Origin: Bufo bufo
Taxonomy: Eukaryota > Chordata > Amphibia > Anura > Bufonidae
Direction of reading: 5' to 3'
Length of the DNA: 64,000 nt
Assembly (NCBI RefSeq): GCF_905171765.1
Contig: NC_053392.1
Span: 402,739,399 to 402,803,398, forward strand
Each line of letters opens with the position of its first letter. Within the stretch, counting starts at the first letter, position 1. Below, one piece after another: positions 20,849 through 31,265 of the stretch. Position numbers and translations under genes: made by a program. The notes below the pieces were generated by a model. The model searched no databases. It had not been told where the DNA came from and worked only from the letters and a program-made list of their open reading frames with translations.

Positions 20849-21725
20849 TGTAGGGATTTGCTCTGGTAGGCAGGGTAAGCGGACGCAGTGCAGAGGCAAG
20901 AACACGGTAATAAAGCAAAAGTTCAGTGTTTATTCACACAAAAAGCAACAAAGCAAAAATAACACTGTGCAGAGTCCAGGGGTTAATTCACATTACATAA
21001 AGTCCACAGCCCAGACGTGTCACCTGGCGGACTGTTTTGTCCAGGGCAATCCACAGCTGTCCACCGCAGGCTTTAGGGCGCCTGATTTTTAGCGTGCGGC
21101 TCTCCAGCACACTACCAACTGGTTGGAACCCAAAAACCTCAGTGCTTCACAGATCCACTATGAAAATGCAGGTTAAGGCCTCATGCACACGACCGCTGTT
21201 TGGGTCCGCATCCGAGCCGCCGTTTTGGCAGCTCGGATGCGGACCCATTCACTTCAATGGGGCCGCAAAAGATGCGGACAGCACTCCGTGTGCTGTCCGC
21301 ATCCGTGGCTCCGTTCCACGGCCCCGCTAAAAAAATATAACATGTCCTATTCTTGTCCGCGCTTGCGGAAGGCAACACGGGCGGCTTCCGTTTTTTGCGG
21401 ATCCGCGGTTTGCGGACTGCAAAAAACGGCACGGTTGTGTGCATGAAGCCAAATACACACACAGCTGTGACTGCTGGTTGGGTTTTTATTCCCAGCCCAA
21501 AACCTGGCCTGGATGTGGGAAACAGCCACCCACCCTGCTCTTTGGCTGCTCCCAAGTCCCAATAAGAACCGGCCCGGATCGGCTTTACAGCCACACTAAG
21601 TGAAACAGTGTCAGCGAGCACTAGATGCCGCTGACACACAAAATTACCGGTTCTTATCTCACCGAGGCCAGGAACCTCGGTGACACGTACCTTCTGTCAA
21701 TGATGGACCCTTGCGCCTTCTTACA
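20849..21725 (-). mobile_element. Gypsy-type LTR
   Basis: The segment has TG...CA ends (tgtagggatt... / ...cttcttaca) and directly follows a Gypsy RNase H frame on the minus strand. A purine-rich stretch (caaagaggggtgg, minus strand) sits just before its start, as a polypurine tract should. A MITE is nested within it (21177-21450). Confidence 0.65.
21177..21450. mobile_element. Harbinger-like MITE
   Basis: Its ends are inverted: ggcctcatgcacacgacc and ggttgtgtgcatgaagcc. The interior is itself partly palindromic (gcggacccattcacttcaatgg). The flanks are taa and aaa, so a 3-bp duplication is only approximate. It is similar to the MITE at 47441-47925. Confidence 0.65.
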
Positions 21726-22018
21726 TACCACCCCTCTTTGTTCAACCCTGAGGGGGTGAACACACGCCAGACAGTGTACTCGGGACAGGGAATCCGCGTT
21801 TCCCTGTAACCGGCCTGCCCTGTGATCTACTGTAAACTTAAAGTTTTGTAGAGACAAGAACCACCTGGTGACCCGAGCATTCTTCTCTTTGGCCTGGCTC
21901 ATCCACTTGAGAGGGGAGTGGTCGGTCACCAGACAGAACTTTCTCCCCAACAGATAATAGCGGAGAGACTCGAGTGCCCACTTGATAGCCAGGCACTCTC
22001 TCTCCATTATACTGTACC
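21726..22018 (-). pseudogene. Gypsy pol fragment: RNase H domain
   Basis: The minus strand reads MERECLAIKWALESLRYYL, then LVTDHSPLKWM, and later HRAGRLQGNADSLSR. These are the signature blocks of Ty3/Gypsy RNase H. The frame runs straight into the LTR, with no integrase between. Upstream pol is missing beyond about 22018. It is therefore a truncated Gypsy element or one with an unusual pol order. Confidence 0.8.
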
Positions 22019-22191
22019 GGGTCTACTGTAGAACAATAATGTGGAACAATTCATCCCTATCCTTTCCCTGAACTTCTATAGAGCAAATTTAAAGTTTTAA
22101 AGTATTTTTTACCACTGTCCCTAGCGCCTGCTGACCTCTCTCCCTGCACTTACACTGGAAAATAGAGGAATCCAAGATGGCTGATGGCGGA

Positions 22192-23042
22192 TGTGACAAA
22201 ACCAACCTCGCCACTGGGTTTTGGAGAGGCCTGGCTGCTGGCCTCTTGCCCCAGGATTATGGGCCATATACTAACTTTTAAACCCCTGAACCTATTCAAG
22301 TGAATTTTGGATAGGTTTGTCCCCAAGTTATACTGTTTAGATTGATGTAAGTTATATGTATGGCCAATGTAAACTCACAAAGTTGTAACAATTTATAATA
22401 AGTGTAACTTGTCAGCTTGGGAGGAAATGCTGGGTGTGTATCTATTGTGCCATTGTCCCATTGTGTGTTTAAATGGTGATGTCTGTCCTGTTGTCTGCAC
22501 ATGTGTATTGGTGACTTCTCTTTGTCTTGAGAGATAATTGGATTGCTCCTCAGGTTGTCTCCGGGACAGAGAGGAGGGAACCATGATGCATTGTGGGGAT
22601 ATGTTGTATCTGTCCTATGTCACAGTCTTCATTCTGGTCCTCTGGGGGCGTGAACGATTGGTTGCTGTAGTTACATTGTATGTGTTGTAAATTACTGATT
22701 GGTTGTTTTATACCTCCCTGTGGGCGGTCCTGTATTTGAAAAGACTGTAATAAAAACCAGGCTGGGTGTGCCAGCACCTCAGACCACTGCTTGACCCTCA
22801 ACACGGAGCCTTGTCTCGTTATTGGGGGGGTATCCGCTGTATGCTGTTAAGGACTGATTGCCAGGAGGGTAAGCTGATTCCTGTTCGTCTGCTAGCAGCT
22901 ATTTGTGAGGTTCCAGTTTGGAGTGCTATTTTGTATCCAGTTCGGGAGTTTGGTGTCCTGCAGTAGCTGGGCCTGTCTCTCAGAAAGGGGCACATCGCCT
23001 AAACGGATTTTAACCCCTTGTCTGCTGAAACAAACCGTTACA
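22192..23042 (+). repeat. 5' LTR
   Basis: 851 bp, with TG...CA ends. A polyadenylation signal aataaa lies at 22749-22754. Confidence 0.92.
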
Positions 23043-23062
23043 TTGGTGGCAAGCAGCGGGAT
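23043..23062 (+). promoter_or_regulatory. Putative primer-binding site
   Basis: ttggtggcaagcagcggg directly follows the 5' LTR, where tRNA priming takes place. The tRNA was not identified. Confidence 0.5.
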
Positions 23063-23132
23063 CGTTCCTACAGCCAGAAGGACAGCTACAGGGGACATCA
23101 TTTCTTTGGATTCTACAATTTAAAGGCAACGC

Positions 23133-23935
23133 ATGTCCCAGTACAGCGACCCTAAAAGCAACAGGATGGAACCAGCAGTGTTATACGAGGAGGAGGACCT
23201 GGATGGCCGGGATGCATTAAGGAAAGGCATCTGGTACCAGGCCCTGGATAATGTACAATACCAGCGGGGGGAGAGTCTCCCCAGTGAAGAGCAGCGGTTG
23301 CAGAAGCAAGTGGCCCTGCGGATGCCCTTCCTGGGAGAGCAGCCCCTGGAGGAATGGGTGAAGGATCTAGAGCACCGGGTATGGCAGGAGCTATGGCTGG
23401 AGGATGCCTACCAGGCGCTTTGGTGGTATATGGCACAGTATATACCCTGGACAGCCGAACATGACAAGCCAGAGGGAGAGGCGTTTGATGGTCCTGGCTT
23501 GTTATGGGAGTCCTTTGCAGAGCCTGACTTCGGGAGCCCTGCACAGTCCAGACTTCAGGAAATTTTCTATGAGAGGGAGGCTCGGCATGAGTGGGATGAC
23601 CCCCATGAGGTAGAGCAAGACCTGGATCACCTAGCAACCCTGGAGTGGGAACTGGAGCAGGACTACCGAGATCTCTTCCACTCCATTGAGAAGGCTCAGC
23701 AGGACGGTAAGGTGACAGACCCAGATCCAGACCCATTCAGCTGGGCAGATATTGTAGAGTGTTACTGGGAAGGACCCCAGGTGGCCGGTAGAGATGGGAC
23801 CGAGGTCTCTCCACCGGTCCTGCAGGGAATTGGGAACCCAGTCTCCATTCCCCAGCGGCAGTGTGAAATGCAGGGAGAGGAGAGCAGCATCCTCCCTCCC
23901 AGCGGCAAGCTGAGTTACAGGGGGCAGAGGTAGTT
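23133..23935 (+). CDS. Internal ORF of the LTR element, acidic Trp-rich protein
   Basis: The ATG at 23133 opens 266 codons. The protein is acidic and rich in Trp, Glu and Gln, for example LEHRVWQELWLEDAYQALWW and HLATLEWELEQDYRDLF, and is likely helical. It matches no gag, protease or RT motif I know. Position just after the primer site is that of gag. The end overlaps a tandem repeat whose reading continues in another frame (23966-24556). It may be a diverged capsid-like protein or a remnant used in cis; function unknown. Confidence 0.55.
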
Positions 23936-23965
23936 GTTCCTGCCCCCCAGCAGCAGAGTGATTTT

Positions 23966-24556
23966 TTGGGAATTGGGAGCCCAGTCTCCATTCCCCAGCG
24001 GCAGGCTGAGTTACAGGGGGCAGAGGTAGTTGTTCCTGCCCCCCAGCAGCAGAGTGATTTTTTGGGAATTGGGAGCCCAGTCTCCATTCCCCAGCGGCAG
24101 AGTGTCCAGCAGGGAATAGAGAGCCCAGTCTCCTTTCCCCAGCAGCAGGACACTGTATTGGGAGCGGAGACGGTCGGTCGCCCTCCCCAGCGGCTGGAAG
24201 TATGTATGGGAGAGGAGCTCGTTACCCCCTCTCCCCAGCGGCAGCTTAACGCACCAGGGGGAGACAGTAACCCCCACAACAGTGCAGATGGGACCGTGGT
24301 CTCTGCACCTACAGCACAGGGGGTAGAGACAGTCGGTCTCCCCCTCCAACAACCAGACTCTAAGCCAGGGAGCAATACAGAGACCGGGAGTACCAGCTTC
24401 CAACATAACCTTGGTGGACTCACTGGACAGAGACAGGCTACCAAATGCAACAGGTCCAGTATTGGGTTGTGGGTGGGCTGCCAGACTAACTCAGGTACCG
24501 ACCGGCGTGAGGTCAGGTATCTGGTTAGTCTTCCCTGGGGGGGGGGAGATGTGTGA
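23966..24556 (+). CDS. Repetitive Pro/Gln-rich ORF of the LTR element
   Basis: A 196-codon frame repeats the block GSPVSIPQRQ with variants (ESPVSFPQQQ, VVVPAPQQQ). It is encoded by a degenerate DNA tandem repeat of roughly 110 bp. It is one base out of phase with the upstream ORF and probably forms the C-terminal part of the same ancestral protein after a frameshift. It ends in the polypurine tract and LTR. Function unknown. Confidence 0.45.
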   Translation: MGIGSPVSIPQRQAELQGAEVVVPAPQQQSDFLGIGSPVSIPQRQSVQQGIESPVSFPQQQDTVLGAETVGRPPQRLEVCMGEELVTPSPQRQLNAPGGDSNPHNSADGTVVSAPTAQGVETVGLPLQQPDSKPGSNTETGSTSFQHNLGGLTGQRQATKCNRSSIGLWVGCQTNSGTDRREVRYLVSLPWGGGDV

Positions 24557-25402
24557 CAAAACCAACCTCGCCACTGGGTTTTGGAGAGGCCTGGCTGCTG
24601 GCCTCTTGCCCCAGGATTATGGGCCATATACTAACTTTTAAACCCCTGAACCTATTCAAGTGAATTTTGGATAGGTTTGTCCCCAAGTTATACTGTTTAA
24701 ATTGATGTAAATTATATGTATGGCCAATGTAAACTCACAAAGTTGTAACAATTTATAATAAGTGTAACTTGTCAGCTTGGGAGGAAATGCTGGGTGTGTT
24801 TCTATTTTTGCCATTGTCCCATTGTGTGTTTAAATGGTGATGTCTGTACTGTTGTCTGCACATGTGTATTGGTGACTTCTCTTTGTCTTGAGAGATAATT
24901 GGATTGCTCCTCAGGTTGTCTCCGGGACAGAGAGGAGGGAACCATGATGCATTGTGGGGATATGTTGTATCTGTCCTTTGTCACAGTCTTCATTCTGGTC
25001 CTCTGGGGGCGTGAACGATTGGTTGCTGTAGTTACATTGTATGTGTTGTAAATTACTGATTGGTTGTTTTATACCTCCCTGTGGGCGGTCCTGTATTTGA
25101 AAAGACTGTAATAAAAACCAGGCTGGGTGTGCCAGCACCTCAGACCACTGCTTGACCCTCAACACGGAGCCTTGTCTCGTTATTGGGGGGTATCCGCTGT
25201 ATGCTGTTAAGGACTGATTGCCAGGAGGGTAAGCTGATTCCTGTTCGTCTGCTAGCAGCTATTCGTGAGGTTCCAGTTTGGAGTGCTATTTTGTATCCAG
25301 TTCGGGAGTTTGGTGTCCTGCAGTAGCTGGGCCTGTCTCTCAGAAAGGGGCACATCGCCTAAACAGATTTTAACCCCTTGTCTGCTGAAACAAACCGTTA
25401 CA
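24552..25402 (+). repeat. 3' LTR
   Basis: Same length as the 5' LTR and nearly identical. The aataaa signal is at 25110-25115. Confidence 0.92.
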
Positions 25403-25942
25403 GCGGACACCTGGATGTTCTGGTTCGACGGGTTCTGTCGAACTTCACAAAAAAGTTTGCGTTCAAGACCTGAACTTGACCCCGAACCAGAACCCCATTG
25501 AAGTCAAAGGGGACACGAACTTTTGAGCACTAAAATGGCAGTAAAAATGTAATAAAAAGGGCTGCAAATGGCATCAAAATGTGGTTAAGAGCATGGCAAG
25601 TGCTCTGCAAACAAATGTGGATAGGGAAATGACTTTAAATAACATAAAATACGTAAAAATAAAAAATTCAAATCTTGATCTCGGAGAACGGGGTCCATAT
25701 GGAGTAGGAGGTTGAGGAGGCGGTGGAAGTGGCGGTGTAGGTGGAAGCGGCGGTGGAGGAGGAGGTAGCCTACACTGATTTTTGGTTTTAAGCGTATTTT
25801 TATTTTTTTAAATTAGGGTACACCCCAAAACATTGGGAAATATAACCTGTGATAACCCCTTCCAGTGCTGCTGTTTACTAGGTAGAGCAGTGGTATATCA
25901 CACCCAAAAATAGGTGAATTTCATCCGAAAATGTAACAGACA

Positions 25943-26046
25943 AGTGGTAGGCAATTAAGAGTGCCGTGTTTGTGTGAGGGGAGGCGGGGCTTTAATTATT
26001 TAAACCTGGCTCTCCTGCCCCCACTTGTCGGTTCGAATGCTTTCGA
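25943..26046 (+). repeat. Split direct repeat A1
   Basis: 104 bp, differing from A2 (30282-30385) at about two positions. Confidence 0.9.
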
Positions 26047-27040
26047 ATCGGCTCGTAGGTTGGCTATCCGTTCCAGAGAAGTCGCGTGTCTCATTGTTAG
26101 TTCGTGTGGTCGGCTGCGTCGGGCTCATCGCTGCGGAGAATAGGTTGGCCGGGTGGCTGCACACCCGTCTCGTTATTTATGTCATATCATGCTGCCGGGC
26201 GTACCCGCCGGTCCCCAGCCGCATCTGTGACTGCCCGCACTTCCGACCCGCTCCAGGCACCCCGCTCCCACATGCAGCGTCCCCCAGGCTAAACTGTACA
26301 ACAACCTCCTCGGTCACCCCTCACCTGTGGCTCCGTTGCGGCGAGTCACACTCCCGCTCTCATACCATCGTGCGCAGCGCATCGGTCACGCCGGCCATCG
26401 GCTCCACAGTGCGGCTCACTGCCCTTCGGCGCTCTAGTCTAGCAGATCCTGGTCTGAGAGAGGGCGACACCTACAGGCCATGCTGGTACTGCAGTCCAGG
26501 TACTGGGCTCCTTGCTCAGCACCAGTGGCTAGGCACTAAGGCAGGCTTCAGTGAAAAAAAAATAAAATAAAATTTAAGTATTAAATAAAAGAGGGTTCAA
26601 GGAAGGGGGATGGCCACTATGCCTTGCGCACGCAGCCTAGCCGCCCATAGCCCATACGGTACGTCGGGAGTCAGTGGGTCGGTTTCGGGCGCAGCCGCGA
26701 CAAGCCGGTGGTTAGCTAGGGAGCAGTTGCGTGGGTGAAGGGTCACTCAGCCGGGGTTCGCTCACTCACATGTCTGTCCTTGTTTTCTCAGGTCCACAGG
26801 TGGTTGGCTACTTTGCGATACTGTGGGGTTTGTGGCTGTTATGGCCGCCAGGTGAGTCAGGTGTGGTGCGCATGCGTGGGCCACCCCCCTTTTTACTCCT
26901 GCGTGGGCTTGGGGGACTGGGTATGGTGGCCTATCAATGCTCAGGCCACTGGCGCATGTCTTGCAGGGTGGCGCCTACAGTCGTGGCCTTTGGTGGGAAG
27001 TTGGAAAAAAAATATACATATAGATATAAATTTTGTTTTG
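26047..27040 (+). other. Ngaro-like element: GC-rich interior without gene
   Basis: Several overlapping frames are open, but none has recognisable domains. A pyrimidine tract ending in ag (near 26792) could be a splice acceptor; this is speculative. Confidence 0.4.
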
Positions 27041-27044
27041 CCAG

Positions 27045-27530
27045 GTCTGTCACGACTACAGACTCGTTATAAAGCCCTGCCACGACTGCAGGCATTTAGT
27101 CTGTCACGACTACAGACTCGTTATAAAGCCCTGCCACGACTGCAGGCATCAGTCTGTCACGACTACAGACTCGTTATAAAGCCCTGCCACGACTGCGGGC
27201 ATCAGTCTGTCACGACTACAGACCCGCTCTAAAGCCCTGCCACGACTGCAGGCATCAGTCTGTCACGACTACAGACCCGTTATAAAGCCCTGCCACGACT
27301 GCAAGCATCAGTCTGTCACGACTACAGACTCGTTATAAAGTCCTGCCACGACTGCAGGCATCAGTCTGTCACGACTACAGACCCGTTATAAAGCCCTGCC
27401 ACGACTGCAGGCATCAGTCTGTCACGACTACAGACCCGCTCTAAAGCCCTGCCACGACTGCAGGCACAAATCTGTTACGACTACAGACTCATTATATAGG
27501 CCTGCCGCGACTGCAGGCATTAGTCTCATG
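27045..27530 (+). repeat. 53-bp tandem array
   Basis: About nine units built on ctgtcacgactacagactcg plus ctgccacgactgcaggcat. Each unit has two cacgact steps, so it is itself a doubled motif. Decayed units continue to about 27700. Confidence 0.9.
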
Positions 27531-27799
27531 TGAACAGACTCGTGAGGTAATACTACCACGTCTACAGGCGATGGTCCGTTACCGCTACTCTCGATGTAGG
27601 GTCCCCTCACGACTACAGGGGCTAGTCGGTCACATCCACAGACTCGGTCGCACTCCCGTTGACTACAGGCACTGGGTGGGCATCTACGGGTAGTTGCGTC
27701 ACGACTACGCACGCGGGTCAGCCACGGCCTGGGAGGTCAACCTTCACGGTCACAAGTAGGTCCGGTCAGGCTTCAGTCTCCCAGCGGGTTCCAGTCACG

Positions 27800-28100
27800 A
27801 TAACCAGCCCCTAGGTGAGGGGGGGCACTCCCGCACCGGCGCACAATGCCAGGGAGCTGTTCGGCTCCTCACACGGCACACGATTCAAACCAGCGGGGGC
27901 CGGGGCCCACTGTAAAGGAAGGGCTCCCTCTGATCCGGTGCACATTGCCAGGGAGTGGCGCTGCTCCCCACGCGGTACGAGTGTCCAGCCGGCGGTGGGT
28001 CGGCCCTAGCTGAGGAGGGGGGCTCCCCCACACTGGTGCATTCTGCCAGGGAGCAGCGTGAGCTCCCCACGCGGCTGGGGGGTAAAGGCTCCTCATCTTC
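27800..28100 (+). repeat. About 90-bp tandem repeat, three units
   Basis: The block ccagggagc...ctccccacgcgg recurs near 27850, 27950 and 28045. Confidence 0.7.
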
Positions 28101-28369
28101 AATAAAGTCTGGCACGGGCCGCCGTGCCGTTAGGTAGGCAGGGATCAGGGGAAGGAGTACTAAGCTCGGTCAGGGGGAGCAGATCATAGGCGGTGGCTGG
28201 CTTCCTGTTGCCGGCCGTACATAAGGTTCCAAGGGGGTTATTTAGGCACAGGATGTTAGTTAGTCCGTGCAGGTGATCTGCGTTATACCATGCTCTTCAT
28301 GCTCGTACTCAGAGCTGTGCCCATACGGGAGCTGCTTAAGTGGTTTATAGTTTAAAAAATAAAAACTTT

Positions 28370-29130
28370 GGAGTCTCTCACGCATGGCTTCTCCGTTTTA
28401 GGTTACACACATGACTCCTCCATTTGAGTCTCTCACGCATGGATTCTCCGTTTTAGGTTTACACATATGACTCCGCCATTAGAGTCTCTCACGCATGGCT
28501 TCCCCGTTTTAGGTTACACATATGACTCCGCCATTAGAGTCTCTCACGCATGGCTTCTCCGTGTGAGTTTTACACATACAACTCTGCCATTAGAGTTTCT
28601 CACGCATGGCTTCTCCGTTTTAGGTTTACACATATGACTCCGCCATTAGAATCTCTCACGCATGGCTTCTCCGTTTTAGGTTTACACATATGACTCAGCC
28701 ATTAGAATCTCTCACGCATGGCTTCTCCGTTTTAGGTTACACATATGACTCCGCCATTAGAGTCTCTCACGCATGGCTTCTACGTTTTAGGTTACACATA
28801 TGACTCCGCCATTAGAGGCCCTCACGCATGGCTTCTCCGTGTTAGTTTTACACATACGACTCTGCCATTAGAGTCTCTCACGCATGGCTTCTCCGTTTTA
28901 GGTTTGCACATATGACTCCGCCATTAGAATCTCTCACGCATGGCTTCTCCGTTTTAGGTTACACATATGACTCCGCCATTGGAGTCTCTCACTCATGACT
29001 TCTCCGTTTTAGGTTACACATATGACTCCGCCATTAGTCTCTCACGCATGGCTCCGCCATTAGTCTCTCGCGCATGGCTTCTCCGCTTTAGGTTTACACA
29101 CATGACTCCGCCATTAGAGTCTCTCACGCA
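28370..29130 (+). repeat. 55-bp tandem array
   Basis: About thirteen units of gagtctctcacgcatggctt and ctccgttttaggttacacat with catatgactccgccatta. Confidence 0.9.
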
Positions 29131-29189
29131 TGAAAAAAAAAAAAAAAGAAAGATTCCTCACCAGGCCCAGCTGCGCTGGGACTAGTCTC

Positions 29190-30120
29190 TCATCTCACCA
29201 TAGCTAAGAGACTGATGGCCAATTCCTTGGCCAGTAATATTCTGAGGGCTTACAAGACAGCTTGGCGCCTGTTTCAGAGATATGAGAACACCTACCTGGC
29301 CGCTGGCCGGGGGCCTATCACTCACCTATTGGGCTTCGTCAGGGTTTTGCCACTCTCAATTAAACCTGTCCTATAGCACTGTTAACTATACATGGCAGGT
29401 ATTCAGCACCATTGGTACATGCTACATCTGGACCTACCGTCACTCTTCTCCGCCCACCCGATCAAAGCGGCGTTGAAGGGTTTGCGCAAGATGTCTGTTG
29501 TGAAACGACATGTGCGTCAGCCATTTACCGGTAGCTTGTTCAGGCCGTGACAGACAAACTGCAGGGTAAATTGTTCGGGCCGCAGGTTAGCGCTCTGGTA
29601 GAAACAGCCTTGTACCTGGCCTTCCATGGATTCCTCAGGTCAGACGAGCTCATGGGCACCAATACGCTGGCTGGGTGCTTGCGGAAAGATCAGCTCATCC
29701 GGCGCGAGTCCATCTATGTCCTCACCTTGGCCTCGTCCCTAACGTCACGGCGGGGGGAATCGGTGGCGGTCAGACACTTTCCCACGGACAGCAGATGGTG
29801 TCCGGTGCAGGCCTTGGAGGCTTGACTGCGTAGTATTTAGTCCAAGCGGCATGTTCTCCCGTACTCGAACTAGGCAATGCCCGGCTAACCACCGCGGCCT
29901 TTTTTACGTACATTCGGGTTTAGTTGACAGGTCAGGGGTCGGTCCTCTCTGGATCACAGGACATTCCTTCCGCATGGGCGCGGCAGCTGCGGCGTCCATG
30001 CATAAGGTGCCAGTACATGTCATCAAACGGTTGGGTCGTCGCAGTTCCGCGTGTTCCATGCGTTATATCCCGGATCCTTATATGAAATATCACTGGCTTT
30101 CGAGTTTTGGTTTTGTAGTT
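29190..30120 (+). pseudogene. Ngaro-like tyrosine recombinase (damaged)
   Basis: The N-terminal core-binding part reads MANSLASNILRAYKTAWRLF (near 29217). Catalytic blocks are LAFHGFLRSDELMG (first Arg, near 29620), GHSFRMGAAAAAS (H-x-x-R, near 29960) and IKRLGRRSSACSMRYI (tyrosine, near 30050). Stops near 29370, 29550 and 29825 and a frame change between 29825 and 29851 break it. The spacing of the blocks is normal for the family. It sits at the 3' side next to B1, as in other Ngaro elements. Confidence 0.8.
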
Positions 30121-30161
30121 TCTGTTATCAAGTTTTTTCAAACTCCTATGCATGGTTCTTT

Positions 30162-30281
30162 TGGCCCCTTTAGGCTACCCTTCGATAAGCAGTTCCTGCA
30201 TAACTCTGCTGCTTCTAGGTAGGGGGGGGGGTGTATAGGCTTAGGTAGGGGACCCTCTCATCATGAGCCGATCCGAGCACA
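30162..30281 (+). repeat. Split direct repeat B1
   Basis: Matches B2 (30430-30551); both end in gatccgagcaca. Confidence 0.9.
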
Positions 30282-30385
30282 AGTGGTAGGCAATTAAGAG
30301 TGCCGTGTTTGTGTGAGGGGAGGCGGGGCTTTAATTATTTAAACTTGGCTCTCCTGCCCCCACTTGTTGGTTCGAATGCTTTCGA
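30282..30385 (+). repeat. Split direct repeat A2
   Basis: Copy of A1, directly abutting B1. A 44-bp spacer separates it from B2. Confidence 0.9.
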
Positions 30386-30429
30386 CCCACCCAGAAGCCC
30401 TCCCTTCTTCTCAGGACTCATCATTGGAG

Positions 30430-30551
30430 TGGCCCCCTTTAGGCTACCCTTCGATAAGCAGTTCCGGCATAACTCTGCTGCTTCTAGGTGGGGGAGGGGG
30501 GAGCATAGGCTTAGGTAGGGGACCCTCTCATCATGAGCCGATCCGAGCACA
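30430..30551 (+). repeat. Split direct repeat B2
   Basis: Copy of B1 forming the right end of the Ngaro-like element. Confidence 0.9.
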
Positions 30552-31010
30552 AATTAGTGATTTTTTTTTTAACCTGTCTACTAGGTATATCACACCCAAA
30601 AATTGCTGAATTTCACCCTAAAATGTAACAGACAAACTAGTGATTTTTTTTTACCTGTCTACTAGATATAGCAGTGGTATATCACACCCAAAAATTTGTG
30701 AATTTCACCTGAAAATGTAACAGACAAATTAGTGAATTTTTTTAACCTGTCTACTAGGTGTAGCAGTGGTATATCACACCCAAAGATTACTGAATTTCAC
30801 CAAAAAATGTAACAGACAAATTAGTGATTTTTTTTTTTACCTGTCTACTAGGTATAGAAGTTGTATATCACACCCAAAATTACTGAATTTCACCCTAAAA
30901 TGTAACTAATAAATTAGTGAATTTTTTTAACCTGTCTACTAGGTAGAGCAGTGGTATATCACACCCAAAAATTGCTGAATTTCACCTGAAAATTTAACAG
31001 ACAAATTATT
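30552..31010 (-). repeat. About 93-bp tandem repeat in hAT 3' region
   Basis: About five units of ttagtgattttttttaacct, ctactaggtatagcagtgg and tatatcacacccaaaaatt. One more unit lies left of the Ngaro-like insertion (about 25870-25940), so the insertion landed inside this array. Confidence 0.85.
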
Positions 31011-31265
31011 GAAATGACATAAAATAAAAATAAAAAACGTACAAATACAATAAAAAAAGAGGTGGAGGTCCATATGGAGTAGGAGTTTGAGGCGGCGGTG
31101 GACGTAGCGGTGTAGGTGGAAGCAGCGATGGAGGAGGATGAGGTAGCCAACACTGGTTTTTTATTAGGGTACACTCCAAAAGAGTGTGAAATATCCAAAA
31201 TACAAGAATGAGCAATTACGCTGTAGTATAACAATGACTGGTTAAGGCCGGTATACATGTCTATT

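Larger units (their letters stand above)
22192..25402 (+). mobile_element. Non-autonomous LTR retrotransposon
   Basis: Two 851-bp direct repeats (22192-23042 and 24552-25402) begin tgtgacaaaacc and end aaccgttaca. They flank a 1.5-kb interior. The 5-bp host sequence gcgga is duplicated at 22187-22191 and 25403-25407. A primer-binding-like sequence (ttggtggcaagcagcggg) follows the left LTR, and a G-rich polypurine tract (about 24537-24550) precedes the right LTR. No protease, RT or integrase is present, so another element must mobilise it. The two LTRs differ at only about a dozen places by eye, so the insertion is young. Confidence 0.93.
25943..30551 (+). mobile_element. Ngaro-like tyrosine-recombinase element with split direct repeats
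   Basis: Repeat A occurs at 25943-26046 (A1) and 30282-30385 (A2). Repeat B occurs at 30162-30281 (B1) and 30430-30551 (B2). The order A1-interior-B1-A2-B2 is the split-direct-repeat layout of Ngaro/PAT-type elements. There is no target duplication; instead aca occurs at the left junction, the B1/A2 join and the right junction, fitting recombinase strand exchange. The interior encodes a damaged tyrosine recombinase (29190-30120) and three tandem arrays, but no RT that I can see. Confidence 0.88.

Noticed and set aside
21654..22007. Endogenous retrovirus remnant
   Set aside because: The RNase H motifs fit Ty3/Gypsy, and no envelope or retroviral gag is present.
23737..24627. 296-codon minus-strand frame
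   Set aside because: It is antisense to the Pro/Gln repeat ORF of the LTR element and mirrors its repeat.
27045..29130. Possible CRISPR array
   Set aside because: Repeats are contiguous with no unique spacers, and the context is a eukaryotic mobile element.
31006..31258. Pro/Thr-rich minus-strand ORFs near 31000
   Set aside because: They are produced by a low-complexity ggcggtggaagtggcgg-type repeat in the hAT tail, also seen at 25700-25770.
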